Shown in pieces: positions 7,944 to 18,986 of a DNA stretch of 64,000 nucleotides. Positions within the stretch are counted from its first letter, which is position 1, and each line of letters starts with the position of its first letter. Source of the stretch: Nocardioides sp. CER19 (GTDB lineage: Bacteria; Actinomycetota; Actinomycetes; Propionibacteriales; Nocardioidaceae); contig NZ_JARVWS010000001.1 in NCBI RefSeq assembly GCF_029846275.1, positions 1,178,001 to 1,242,000 of the forward strand, in the 5' to 3' direction. The notes below the pieces were generated by a model that was given only the letters and a program-made list of their open reading frames with translations, was not told the DNA's origin and searched no databases. The position numbers and the translations under genes were made by a program.

Positions 7944-9848
7944 GTGTTTGCTCCCTTCGGCCGGGTACGACGCCCTGCTCGTCTCCTCGCCCCGCTCCTC
8001 GCCGTCGCCCTCGCCGCGTCGGTGCTGACGGCCGGGCTCGTCGCGGCGGCGCACGCTCCGCAGCACGTCCACGCGCACCTGGCGACGAGCCCGTCCGTCT
8101 CGACGCTGGCGACGCCGACGCGCGCGAGCCTCGCGGCCAAGCCGAACATCGTGGAGGTGCTCGCCGACGACATGCGCGTCGACGACCTCGCCTACGCCCC
8201 GCACCTGCGCCGGCTCGTGGCCGCACAGGGCATCACGATGCAGAACGCGTTCTCGTCGTACCCGCTGTGCTGCCCGGCGCGCGCGTCGTTCTACAGCGGG
8301 CTGCTTCCGCACAACCACCACGTCTACTCGACCAAGCCGCCCTACGGCTACCGGTCCTTCGACGACCGTCAGACGCTGGCGACGTCGCTCAAGGGCGCGG
8401 GCTACCACACCGGGTTCCTGGGCAAGTACCTCAACGGCTACGGCCGTGACGCGGCGCTCGCGCCGCAGCTCCGGTGGCGGGCCAAGCACCCGGGTGCCCC
8501 CGCGCGGCGCGCCCCGCGCGTGCAGTCGCAGTACTACGTGCCGAACGGCTGGGACGACTGGAAGGGCGCCATCTCCGACGTCTTCTGCAAGCCCGCCTGC
8601 GGCGGCCTCTACAACTACTTCCACTACGCCTACTCCGACAACGGCCGCCCGACCGCGTCGCGCAAGGGCGCCTACTCCTCGGACGTCATCGGTCGACAGT
8701 CGGTCACCATGGCCAAGCGGTTCCACCGCAATCGCGCCCGCACGGGCCAGCCGTTCCTCATGTCGGTCAACTACGTGGCGCCGCACTACGGCCGCGGGCA
8801 GGGCTCGCTCCACACCAAGAACCCCGACGGGTCCACGACGACGCTGCAGACGCCCGCGGCCCCGAAGCGGGTCTACCGGCTGCCGGCGATCAAGAACATC
8901 CACAAGGGCGCCGGCATCACCGTCGGAGGGCTCGGCGAGACGGACGTGAGCGACAAGCCCGGGCAGTTCGCCCGCCTGCGCCCGCTCAACGCCGGACAGC
9001 GCGCCATCGAGACCGAGGACACCCGGCGCCGCGCCGCGGCCGTCTACGCGATGGACCGCAACATCGGACGCCTCGTCCGGCAGCTGAAGGCCAGCGGTGA
9101 GTGGGACCGGACCGTCTTCGTCTTCTGGTCCGACAACGGCTACTTCCAGGGCGAGCACAACCGGATGACCGGCAAGATCCACGTCTACGAGCCCTCGCTC
9201 CGGGTGCCGATCCTCATCACGGGTCCGGGCATGCGCGGCGGCAGCCACACGGGCCTGTTCGGCGGCCAGGACCGCTTCGACCCGATGGACGTCGTCGACC
9301 TGACTCACACGCTGGTCGACCTCGCCGGCGCGCGGGTGCCGCACACGCCCGACGGCAAGTCCATGGTGGCGGTCCTGCGCGGCCGTGACGCCGGCTGGAC
9401 CGAGGCCGTGCCCTACGAGGCCGTCGGCAACAACCCGGGCGGCTCGTCCGCGGGCGACGGCGACCGCGTCCTCGGCGTCCCCGTCGACAAGCGCGAGAGC
9501 GACACGGTCGCCGCCGGGGTCGACCCGCGCGACAGTGTCGGGGTCAGGACCAGCCGCTACGTCTACGTCCGCTACCGCGACAGCGAGATCGAGATCTACG
9601 ACCTCTGGAACGACCCGAAGCAGTGGTCGAACCTCGCGAAGAACGCCGGCTGGATGCGCGCCAACGCGGGCGTGGTCAGCGCGCTCCAGGCGGCGGTGGC
9701 GGAGCTGCGCTACTGCGCGGGCACGTCGTGTCACCCGCGCCTGCCCGCCAGTCTCTCGGCGCCGGCCGCGACGAACGCCTCGAAGACCGCGGCCTACTGG
9801 CGGACGATCGCCCGCGAGTACGGCTGGTCGCGGATCCTCCGGTCCTAG
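7944..9848 (+). CDS. Secreted sulfatase (type I, formylglycine-dependent family)
   Basis: About 634 aa. A signal peptide (RVRRPARLL, then LLAVALAASVLTAGLVAAA) precedes the sulfatase fold. Metal-binding Asp residues appear in PNIVEVLADDMRVDD. The active-site signature is CCPARASFYSG, where the first Cys of C-x-P-x-R would become formylglycine, and a second metal site is WSDNGYFQGEHNRMTGK. The C-terminal half has PIYDLW-like EIYDLWNDPKQW. The start is uncertain: GTG 7944 puts the signal peptide near the N-terminus, but GTG 7881, overlapping the lipoprotein stop as GTGA, is also in frame. Substrate could be a sulfated glycan or sterol; no formylglycine-generating enzyme gene is in the window. 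Confidence 0.88.
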   Translation: MFAPFGRVRRPARLLAPLLAVALAASVLTAGLVAAAHAPQHVHAHLATSPSVSTLATPTRASLAAKPNIVEVLADDMRVDDLAYAPHLRRLVAAQGITMQNAFSSYPLCCPARASFYSGLLPHNHHVYSTKPPYGYRSFDDRQTLATSLKGAGYHTGFLGKYLNGYGRDAALAPQLRWRAKHPGAPARRAPRVQSQYYVPNGWDDWKGAISDVFCKPACGGLYNYFHYAYSDNGRPTASRKGAYSSDVIGRQSVTMAKRFHRNRARTGQPFLMSVNYVAPHYGRGQGSLHTKNPDGSTTTLQTPAAPKRVYRLPAIKNIHKGAGITVGGLGETDVSDKPGQFARLRPLNAGQRAIETEDTRRRAAAVYAMDRNIGRLVRQLKASGEWDRTVFVFWSDNGYFQGEHNRMTGKIHVYEPSLRVPILITGPGMRGGSHTGLFGGQDRFDPMDVVDLTHTLVDLAGARVPHTPDGKSMVAVLRGRDAGWTEAVPYEAVGNNPGGSSAGDGDRVLGVPVDKRESDTVAAGVDPRDSVGVRTSRYVYVRYRDSEIEIYDLWNDPKQWSNLAKNAGWMRANAGVVSALQAAVAELRYCAGTSCHPRLPASLSAPAATNASKTAAYWRTIAREYGWSRILRS

Positions 9849-9863
9849 GAGCCTGGCGGCCGG

Positions 9864-10853
9864 TCAGGACTCCTCGGTCGGGGGCTCCTGCAGCGGCTTC
9901 CACTGCTGTGCGGCGTAGTCCCACTCCCAGCCGTCCTGGATGATCCGCGGCTGGGCGGCCGGCTCCGCCGCGCCGCCCGTGGGCATGCGGGTCGTCGTCT
10001 CGCTCGGGGCGGTGACACCGGGTACGCCGGTCGCGTCGTCGTCCTGGTTCCACTGCTGCTGGAACGAGTCCGGTGCTCCGTAGCCGGGGACGGCGCCAGG
10101 GATCGCACCGGCACCGGCACGGGCGCGGGCGCCCCAGCGCATGCCCGAGCCGGCGACCGGCTCCGTGGCGTGGCCGAAGAGGACCGGGTAGACGAGGCCG
10201 CCGACCACGCCGCCGACGAGCGGGGCGAGGATGAAGAGCCAGAGCTGGACGATGTAGGAGCCGCCGGCGAACAGCGCCGGGCCGATCGAGCGGGCGGGGT
10301 TCACCGAGGTCCCGGTGAGCGGGATGAGCACGAAGTGGATGCCGGCCAGCGCGAGGCCGATCGCGAGGGGCGCGAGGCCGGGGTGCTCGTTGCGCTCGTC
10401 GGTGACGCCGAGGATGACGATGACGAAGATCGCCGTGAAGACGAGCTCGACCAGGAACGCCGCCCACCAGGCGAAGTGGGAGGCCGAGTGGTCGCCGTAC
10501 CCGTTCTGGCCCATGTGGCCGGTGGCGTCGAAGTTCGGCACTCCTTGGAAGGAGACGAACAGGACGAGGGCCGCGACGATGGCGGCGACGACCTGCGCCG
10601 CGACGTAGAGCGGGACCTGCCGCCACGGGAAGCGCCCGCCGATGGCGGCCCCGACCGTGACCGCGGGGTTGAAGTGACCGCCCGAGACCCGGCCGAACGC
10701 GTAGACGCCGATGAGCACGGCGATGCCGAAGGCGAGTCCGGTGGGCGGCACGTCGCCACCGGTGGAGATCGCCGCGCCGCAGCCGACCACGACGAGGATG
10801 AAGGTGCCGAGGGCCTCGGCAGCGAGCTTCTGTACCTGATCCGACGTCTGCAT
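9864..10853 (-). CDS. Aquaporin (MIP family) with long C-terminal tail
   Basis: A 329-aa membrane channel for water or small neutral solutes. Both half-pore motifs are present: SGGHFNPAVT and GTSVNPARSIGPAL. Six hydrophobic segments fill residues 10-245. It is longer than AqpZ (about 230 aa) because of an 85-residue tail rich in Gly, Ala, Pro and Gln, with repeated Trp near the end (DGWEWDYAAQQWKPLQ). The tail is probably disordered and cytoplasmic. The ATG at 10853 is chosen because it opens directly into MQTSDQVQKLAAEALGTF, the usual MIP start. It diverges from icd across a 128-nt regulatory gap. Confidence 0.9.
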   Translation of the reverse strand: MQTSDQVQKLAAEALGTFILVVVGCGAAISTGGDVPPTGLAFGIAVLIGVYAFGRVSGGHFNPAVTVGAAIGGRFPWRQVPLYVAAQVVAAIVAALVLFVSFQGVPNFDATGHMGQNGYGDHSASHFAWWAAFLVELVFTAIFVIVILGVTDERNEHPGLAPLAIGLALAGIHFVLIPLTGTSVNPARSIGPALFAGGSYIVQLWLFILAPLVGGVVGGLVYPVLFGHATEPVAGSGMRWGARARAGAGAIPGAVPGYGAPDSFQQQWNQDDDATGVPGVTAPSETTTRMPTGGAAEPAAQPRIIQDGWEWDYAAQQWKPLQEPPTEES

Positions 10854-10867
10854 GCTCGGGACTCTAG

Positions 10868-13171
<2,304 letters not shown>

Positions 13172-13181
13172 CGACCGGTGG

Positions 13182-13211
13182 CCGCGGTCCGCAGCACGCT
13201 GCGGGCCGCGG
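13182..13211 (+). terminator. Intrinsic terminator of icd
   Basis: CCGCGG-T-CCGCAG (13182-13194) pairs with CTGCGG-G-CCGCGG (13199-13211): a 13-bp stem with one T-G wobble and a 4-nt loop, 11 nt after the icd stop. No U tract. Confidence 0.75.
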
Positions 13212-13346
13212 CCTCGCCGTCTCCGGAACCCCGTTCGGGGGTCTGATCCCGGGGCTTGTTCCGGGGGCCTGTTCCGGGGCGACGGTCGGCACGGCTCTCG
13301 CTGATTCTGCTGCGGCCCCGGCGGGTGTCTCCCTACGCTCGGCCCC

Positions 13347-14624
13347 GTGACGGATCCCGGCTCCGGCAGCCTGTGGGAGTGGTACGCGACGAGGCTGTCG
13401 TCCTCGCCGCGGCCCGAGCCGCTGCCGCGCAGCGTCGCGCTGTTCCTCCAGGCCGGCCTGCGGGCGGGCGCGGGCGACGCCCGGACGGCGCTCCGGCTCG
13501 TGGAGCAGGTGCTCGTCGACCCCGCCGCCGAACCGCTGCTGCTCAGCGCCGCGCAGAGCTTCCGCGCCGCTCAGCTCACGACCCTCGGCCGGCCGGTCGA
13601 GGCGCTCGCCGCCGCCCGCTCGGCCACCGCCGTGGCCCGGCGACTCGACGGCTCGGACCCCGGTGAGGCGGCAGCGCTGCCCCGGGCCCTGCGCGGCGAG
13701 GCGACGATGCTGGCCCGCGCCCAGCACGACCAGGAGGCGCTGGCGGCGGCCGAGGAGGCGGTCGACCTCGCGCGGGCGCTGCCCCTGGACGACGGGTCCG
13801 AGCTGGTCGGCGCGCTCAGGTCGCTCGCGGCCGTGCTCGGCCTCCTCGACCGCAAGGCCGACGCGCTGCCCGTCGTGGACGAGGCGGTCCGCGTCCTGCG
13901 CCGGCTCGACCCGGAGCGCCCCCACGTCCGGCGCGCGCTCGCCTCGTCGCTCGCCCTCCGCGCCGACTGCCACCGCGAGCTGGGCGAGGTCGCCGAGCAG
14001 GTGGCGAGCGCTCGCGAGGCCGTGGTGCTGCGGCGGAGCCTGCCGCACGACGCCGCCGCGCACCCGCAGCTCGCCGCAGGCCCGCTGTCCCTGCTGGCCA
14101 GCGGCCTCTTCAAGCTCTCGGTCAGCCACGCTCGCGCGGGCGAGCCGGACGCTGCCCTGGTCGCCAACGGCGAGGCGCTTCAGGTCTTTCGCGAGCTCGA
14201 GGTCGTGGCGCCGGGCCGGCACCCGGACGGCGTCGGGCTCACCCTCCTGAACCGCGGCAACATGCTGCTGCAGTGCGGGTGGCCGCGCGAGGCGGCCGAG
14301 GCGTATGCGGGGGCGGTCGACGCACTGCGCGCCTCCTCGCCCGACCCGGCTCGCGAACCGCAGCTCGCCCTGGCGCTCAGCCACCTCACCGCGGCGCAGC
14401 TCGGGATCGAGCGGTTCGCCGAAGCCGTCGCGGCCGCGACCGAGGCGGCCGAGATCCGCGAGCGCCTCTACGAGGACGACCCGGCGACCATGACCGCCCC
14501 GTTCGCCGCCGCGCTGACGACGCTGGCGGAGGCCTTCCTCAGGAGCGGACAGCCGGCGGAGTCCCGCGCGATGGCCGACTGGGCGCGGGAGCTCGACGCC
14601 GTCGCCGGCCGGGCTAGGAGTTAA
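13347..14624 (+). CDS. TPR-like helical repeat protein
   Basis: A 425-aa, Ala/Leu/Arg-rich protein made of paired helices with the spacing of tetratricopeptide repeats, for example [37 protein letters not shown] and AYAGAVDALRASSPDPA. No signal peptide or catalytic domain is visible, so it is probably a cytoplasmic scaffold. The GTG at 13347 has a TACGCT box 7 nt upstream (13334-13339) and no Shine-Dalgarno sequence, so it is probably leaderless. It precedes the ABC exporter by 48 nt but the exporter has its own promoter-like elements. Function unknown. Confidence 0.65.
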   Translation: MTDPGSGSLWEWYATRLSSSPRPEPLPRSVALFLQAGLRAGAGDARTALRLVEQVLVDPAAEPLLLSAAQSFRAAQLTTLGRPVEALAAARSATAVARRLDGSDPGEAAALPRALRGEATMLARAQHDQEALAAAEEAVDLARALPLDDGSELVGALRSLAAVLGLLDRKADALPVVDEAVRVLRRLDPERPHVRRALASSLALRADCHRELGEVAEQVASAREAVVLRRSLPHDAAAHPQLAAGPLSLLASGLFKLSVSHARAGEPDAALVANGEALQVFRELEVVAPGRHPDGVGLTLLNRGNMLLQCGWPREAAEAYAGAVDALRASSPDPAREPQLALALSHLTAAQLGIERFAEAVAAATEAAEIRERLYEDDPATMTAPFAAALTTLAEAFLRSGQPAESRAMADWARELDAVAGRARS

Positions 14625-14640
14625 GAAAACCAGGAGAGAA

Positions 14641-14663
14641 GTGTCCGTTCGGACACGTAGCGT
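14641..14663 (+). promoter_or_regulatory. Operator-like palindrome and -10 box before the ABC exporter
   Basis: GTGTCCG-TT-CGGACAC (14641-14656) is a perfect 7-bp-arm palindrome, of the size bound by TetR-type repressors. It is followed at once by TAGCGT (14658-14663), a -10-like box 9 nt before the ATG at 14673 and 6 nt before an in-frame TTG at 14670. The palindrome would occupy the -35/-10 spacer, a classic repression site. Which regulator binds is unknown; the TetR gene downstream is one candidate. Confidence 0.5.
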
Positions 14664-14672
14664 CATCCCTTG

Positions 14673-17600
14673 ATGACCGACACGCTGGCCCCTCTCGCAC
14701 CCACCGATCGCACCTCGCCGGCGGACCGCCCCGACGACCCCTCCCGACGGGTCGACTGGCGCCGTCTGCGCGGACCCGTGACGGTCGCCGCCCTGACCGC
14801 GGCGGCGGTCGCGTCGGTCGGCGCCACCCTCGGCACGGTCGTCGCTGGCCGGATGACCGAGAGCCCGAGCGGGCACCTCGTCGCGCTCCTGGCGCTCTGC
14901 GTCGTCGGCGCCGCGATCGTCGACACCTCCGGCAAGGTGGCGTGGGTCGGCGTCTCCGACCGCGTGGAGGGCAAGCTGCGCGAGGACGTCCTCCGGGCCG
15001 CCATGCGCCAGCCGCTCGCCGCGCTCAACGAGCAGGCGGTCGGGGAGATCCTCGACCGGGTCGACGACGACTCCCACGAGGTCGGCAACCTGATGCGCTG
15101 GCAGCTCTGGATGCTGTTCCGTGCGCTCTTCGGGACGATCCCGATGTGGGTGGTCGCCGGCGTCACGTGGTGGCCGTCCTTCGTCCTCTTCCCGCTCCTC
15201 GGCGGCCTGACCTGGCTGGCCATCCGGCGGCTCCTCCAGGAGATCGCGAAGCGCAAGGTCGTCGAGGAGATGGCCTGGACCGACCACGCCGCCGTGCTCG
15301 AGGAGGGCATCGCCGGCCGTGACGACCTGCGCACCAGCCTCGGCCAGGCGCACATCATCGCCCGCGTGGCCGGGCTCTCCGCGTCGGTGCACGCCAAGTT
15401 CCGCGCGGTGGTCGACATCGAGAGCAGGCTCGCCCGCCGGGCCGGCGTGCTCCTGCACGCGCTGCTCGCCGGCATCGCGGTGGCCGGCGTCGCGCTCGCG
15501 GTCGACGGCAACCTGTCCGTCGCCCGGCTGGTCACGCTCTTCCTGGTCACCTCGACGTTCGTCGGCCAGATCGCCATGCTCGCCAACCACCTGCCCGACC
15601 TGCAGGCCGGGCTCGGCGCGGTGATCAGGCTCCGGCAGATGCTCGCCGTCGAGCCGGAGCCCGAGGGCGGCCTGGCGGTGCCCTCCGATGCTGCCGTCGG
15701 CATCGAGATCCGCGACCTGCACTTCTCCTACGCCGAGGGCACCTTCGCCCTCCAGGGCATCGACCTGTCGGTGCCGGTCGGGCAGACCATCGCGCTGGTC
15801 GGCCGCACCGGCTCGGGCAAGTCGACCCTGGCGTCGCTGGTCTCGCGTGCCGTCGAACCGCCGCCCGGCACCGTCTTCGTCGCCGGCGTGGACGTCCGCG
15901 ACCTCGACCTGCAGCGGCTGCGCGCCGCCGTGGGCGTCGTGACGCAGCGGACCGAGCTGCTGGCGGGCACGCTGGCCGAGAACATCGCGCTCTTCGACGA
16001 CGAGATGCCGCGCGCCACCATCGAGGCGGCGGTCGCCGAGCTCGGCCTGGGTGCCTGGGTCGCCGGCCTCAGCGACGGTCTCGACACCCTGCTCGGACCC
16101 GGCGGCACGTCGCTCTCGGCGGGCGAGGAGCAGCTCGTCGCGTTCGCGCGGCTGCTCGTCCGCGATGTCCGGGTCGTCATCCTCGACGAGGCCACCGCGC
16201 GGATGGACCCGCTCACCGAACGCCGCGTCGTCGCCGCCTCCGAGCGGCTGCTCGCCGGTCGCACCGGCGTGCTCATCGCGCACCGCCTGTCGACGATCGA
16301 GCGCGCGCCGCTGGTCGCCGTCCTCGACCACGGGCGGGTCGTCCAGGTGGGCGCCCGCTCCGAGCTCGCCGTCGTCCGGGGGCCGTTCCGCGACCTGCTC
16401 GAGGCGAGCCGCGACCAGCACGAGGGGCCTGTCGACCATGCTCCGGCCGACGGGAGTACGGCGGACCACGCGACGCTCGACCACGTGGCCGTCGGCGGTC
16501 GGCGGCGCTCCGGACCGCCGCCCGCGACGCCCGAGGTCGGCACCGGACCGTCGCTGACCCGTGGCATCGCGCACGCGCTGCTCATCCGGCCCGAGTGGGG
16601 TGTCGCCGGAGCCCTGATGTTCCTGCTCGCCTCGCTGAGCGGTGCCCAGGGCGCCTTCACCGGCTTCGTGTGGGGTCGCATCGCCGAGTCCCTCAAGCAC
16701 GACGAGACGCCGCAGTGGCTGCTCGTCGCGCTCGTCGTCAGCCTGCTCGCCGCGCCGATCATGCTGGCCGACGCGTTCTGGCGCTACCCGCGCTGGTGGG
16801 TCGAGGTGATGCTGCGGGCCCGCATGGCCGTGCTCAACGGCCAGACCCAGCAGCACCGGCTGGCCCGGACGCCGGCCGGCGAGGTGGTGGCGCGCTCCAT
16901 GGACGCCGACCGCTACGCGCGCTACGCCGACCGCTGGGTCGACTTCATCAACGGACTGATCATCGCGACGGTGACCGCGCTGATCGGCGGCACCTGGCTG
17001 GCCGGGGCCGTCCTGCTGGCCGTCATGATCTCCTCGGCCCTGGCCTCGAGCCTGGGCCGGCCGATCGCCGGCCGGTCTGCCGCCGCGTCCTCGGCCGCGC
17101 GGGCGCGGTTCGGACGCGCCCTCGTCTCGGCCCTCGAGTCAGCCCGCACGGTGAAGCTGGCCGCGGCGACGCCGCAGGTCCACGCCCACCTGCGCAAGGT
17201 CGACGCCGGGCGCGTCGCGGCGGCCGTCCGCGAGCACCGCGTGCAGGCGATGCTCGACGGCGTCCCGATCGTGATGGTCCAGTGCGGCATCGTCACCGCC
17301 TGGGCCGTCTACGTCCAGGGCGGGTGGCCGCTCGCCACGGCGCTGCTGGTCGCCAGCGCGGTCTCCGGCTTCGACTGGTTCGGTCGGGTGGCCGGCATGG
17401 TCGTCACCGAGGCGCCCGGCACGCGCGCCTGGCAGAAGGAGACGAGCAGGTTCGCGGGCGGCGCCGACCTCATGGACCTGCCGCCGGGCGTCGACCTGGT
17501 GTCCGGCACGGCGCCGGAGCCCGTGACGGTCGAGCGCGTCCCGCTGCGCCGGCTGGAGCTCGCCGACTTCTCGGCGGTGCACGAGGACGGCACCATCGGC

Positions 17601-18224
17601 GCCCTCGGCGTCGACCTCACGGTCGACGCGGGCGAGCTCCTCCTGCTGGTCGGCCAGGTCGGGTCGGGCAAGTCCAGCCTGCTCTCGGCACTGGCCGGGT
17701 TGATCGACCACGGCGGCACGATCAGGTGGAACGAGAACGTCGTCGACGATCCCCAGGCCTTCCTCCGCCCGGGCCAGGTGGCCCACGTGGCGCAGGTCCC
17801 GCGGGTGCTCTCCGGCACGTTCGCCGACAACGTCCGGCTCGGCCACGAGCGCGCCTTCGACGGGCCCGTGGCGGACGCGCGGCTCGAGTCCGACATCGTC
17901 GAGGCGGGCGGCAAGGACGCGCTGGTCGGGCACCGCGGTGTCCGGCTCTCCGGCGGCCAGGTGCAGCGCCTCGCGCTGGCCCGCGCTCTCGCGACCGACG
18001 CCGAGCTGCTGCTGGCCGACGACGTGTCGAGCGCCCTCGACGCCACGACCGAGATCGAGCTGTGGCGCGCGCTACGGGAGCGGAGGGCGACGGTCATCGG
18101 CGCGACGTCCAAGCGGGCGGCGCTGGCTCAGGCCGACCGGGTCGTCGTGCTGGTCGACGGCGAGGTCGCGGCCACCGGCCCCTGGAACGAGCTGTCGGCG
18201 ACCTGGGGACACCTCGCGGGCTGA
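14673..18224 (+). CDS. Single-chain ABC exporter, TMD-NBD-TMD-NBD
   Basis: About 1183 aa: two complete half-exporters in one polypeptide. Half 1 has a membrane domain (residues about 30-330), Walker A GRTGSGKST (near 377), signature LSAGE instead of LSGGQ (near 480), Walker B VVILDEA and His in LIAHRLSTIE. A charged linker (about 575-625) joins half 2: membrane domain, Walker A GQVGSGKSS (near 993), canonical LSGGQ (near 1091), Walker B LLLADDV with Asp in place of the catalytic Glu, and GATSK where the H-loop His should be. The composite site NBD1-Walker/NBD2-signature is therefore canonical and the other degenerate. It probably exports a lipid or drug-like compound. No SD is visible before the ATG; an in-frame TTG precedes it. 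Confidence 0.9.
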   Translation: MTDTLAPLAPTDRTSPADRPDDPSRRVDWRRLRGPVTVAALTAAAVASVGATLGTVVAGRMTESPSGHLVALLALCVVGAAIVDTSGKVAWVGVSDRVEGKLREDVLRAAMRQPLAALNEQAVGEILDRVDDDSHEVGNLMRWQLWMLFRALFGTIPMWVVAGVTWWPSFVLFPLLGGLTWLAIRRLLQEIAKRKVVEEMAWTDHAAVLEEGIAGRDDLRTSLGQAHIIARVAGLSASVHAKFRAVVDIESRLARRAGVLLHALLAGIAVAGVALAVDGNLSVARLVTLFLVTSTFVGQIAMLANHLPDLQAGLGAVIRLRQMLAVEPEPEGGLAVPSDAAVGIEIRDLHFSYAEGTFALQGIDLSVPVGQTIALVGRTGSGKSTLASLVSRAVEPPPGTVFVAGVDVRDLDLQRLRAAVGVVTQRTELLAGTLAENIALFDDEMPRATIEAAVAELGLGAWVAGLSDGLDTLLGPGGTSLSAGEEQLVAFARLLVRDVRVVILDEATARMDPLTERRVVAASERLLAGRTGVLIAHRLSTIERAPLVAVLDHGRVVQVGARSELAVVRGPFRDLLEASRDQHEGPVDHAPADGSTADHATLDHVAVGGRRRSGPPPATPEVGTGPSLTRGIAHALLIRPEWGVAGALMFLLASLSGAQGAFTGFVWGRIAESLKHDETPQWLLVALVVSLLAAPIMLADAFWRYPRWWVEVMLRARMAVLNGQTQQHRLARTPAGEVVARSMDADRYARYADRWVDFINGLIIATVTALIGGTWLAGAVLLAVMISSALASSLGRPIAGRSAAASSAARARFGRALVSALESARTVKLAAATPQVHAHLRKVDAGRVAAAVREHRVQAMLDGVPIVMVQCGIVTAWAVYVQGGWPLATALLVASAVSGFDWFGRVAGMVVTEAPGTRAWQKETSRFAGGADLMDLPPGVDLVSGTAPEPVTVERVPLRRLELADFSAVHEDGTIGALGVDLTVDAGELLLLVGQVGSGKSSLLSALAGLIDHGGTIRWNENVVDDPQAFLRPGQVAHVAQVPRVLSGTFADNVRLGHERAFDGPVADARLESDIVEAGGKDALVGHRGVRLSGGQVQRLALARALATDAELLLADDVSSALDATTEIELWRALRERRATVIGATSKRAALAQADRVVVLVDGEVAATGPWNELSATWGHLAG

Positions 18225-18240
18225 GGGTCGCGCCGAGCCG

Positions 18241-18852
18241 TCAGGCGTAGAGCCCGAGGAAGCTGCGGGAGGCCGCCTCGACGATGTCGTCGGCGGTGGC
18301 GTCGATGACGCCGTCGAGCCAGGCGGCGATCAGCTCCGCCATGCCCCCGATGAACAGCAGGCCGGCGACCTCGTCGCTGCTGTCGGGGCGGCGGGGGAGG
18401 CCCATCAGCTCGTGCGCCTCCTCCGCCGAGCGGTGCGCGAGATGGCGCAGCAGCTCCGTGCGCCGGTGCCGCAGCGCCGGGATCGCCGCCGCCTCGATGA
18501 TGGCGACCCGGCCCTTGCGCGGGTCGTCGGCCAAGAGCTGCATGAACGCGGCGACGGAGGCGTGCACGCGCGCGACCGGGTCGTCACCGGCCTGCTCGGC
18601 GGCGCGGTGGGAGGTCTCCTCGATCTCCACGGCGACGGCGTCGAGCACCGCGGTGAGGGCTTCGTCCAGGTTCGTGAAGCTCTCGTAGAAGTAGCGCTCG
18701 GTGAGCCCTGCTCGAGCGCAGATCGCGGTCATCGTCGTGCGTGTCCCCGGGTCGGCCCAGACTGCCAGCGTGGCCTCGACGAGTCGCCCGCGGCGCTCGG
18801 CGGCACGGTCCTCGGCGCTGACGCCGCGGTAGACACCCGACTGCACGGCCAT
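18241..18852 (-). CDS. TetR family transcriptional regulator
   Basis: A 203-aa repressor-type protein. The N-terminal HTH covers about residues 15-62: RLVEATLAVWADPGTRTTMT, then AICARAGLTERYFYESFTN, the typical recognition helix with YFYxxF. The C-terminal ligand domain is all-helical. The ATG at 18852 is preferred because the HTH then begins at a usual distance from the N-terminus; the longer frame to 18957 would run into the P450 promoter region. It diverges from the P450 cluster and converges on the ABC exporter. The standard expectation for divergent TetR genes is control of itself and the P450 operon, released by a substrate or its acyl-CoA. This is inference. Confidence 0.88.
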   Translation of the reverse strand: MAVQSGVYRGVSAEDRAAERRGRLVEATLAVWADPGTRTTMTAICARAGLTERYFYESFTNLDEALTAVLDAVAVEIEETSHRAAEQAGDDPVARVHASVAAFMQLLADDPRKGRVAIIEAAAIPALRHRRTELLRHLAHRSAEEAHELMGLPRRPDSSDEVAGLLFIGGMAELIAAWLDGVIDATADDIVEAASRSFLGLYA

Positions 18853-18877
18853 GCCGCTCAGACTCTCACGAGATGTT

Positions 18878-18951
18878 GACGCGTCCAATGGTTGACAGGG
18901 CATCCTTCCTGAATCAGGCTGTTGCCCGGCATGACGCACGTCACACGTCAG
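18878..18951 (+). promoter_or_regulatory. TetR/P450 divergent promoter region with palindromes
   Basis: GACGCGTC (18878-18885) is a perfect palindrome with partial extension to TTGACGCGTCcAA. TTGACA (18892-18897) lies 17 bp before CAGGCT (18915-18920), a plausible -35/-10 pair toward the P450. Further on, TGACGC and GCGTCA arms flank two ACGTCA copies (about 18928-18952). One or both palindromic stretches may be the TetR operator. Confidence 0.4.
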
Positions 18952-18986
18952 CGTCACCCCGTTCCCGCACGGAGAGGCAGGGCACG

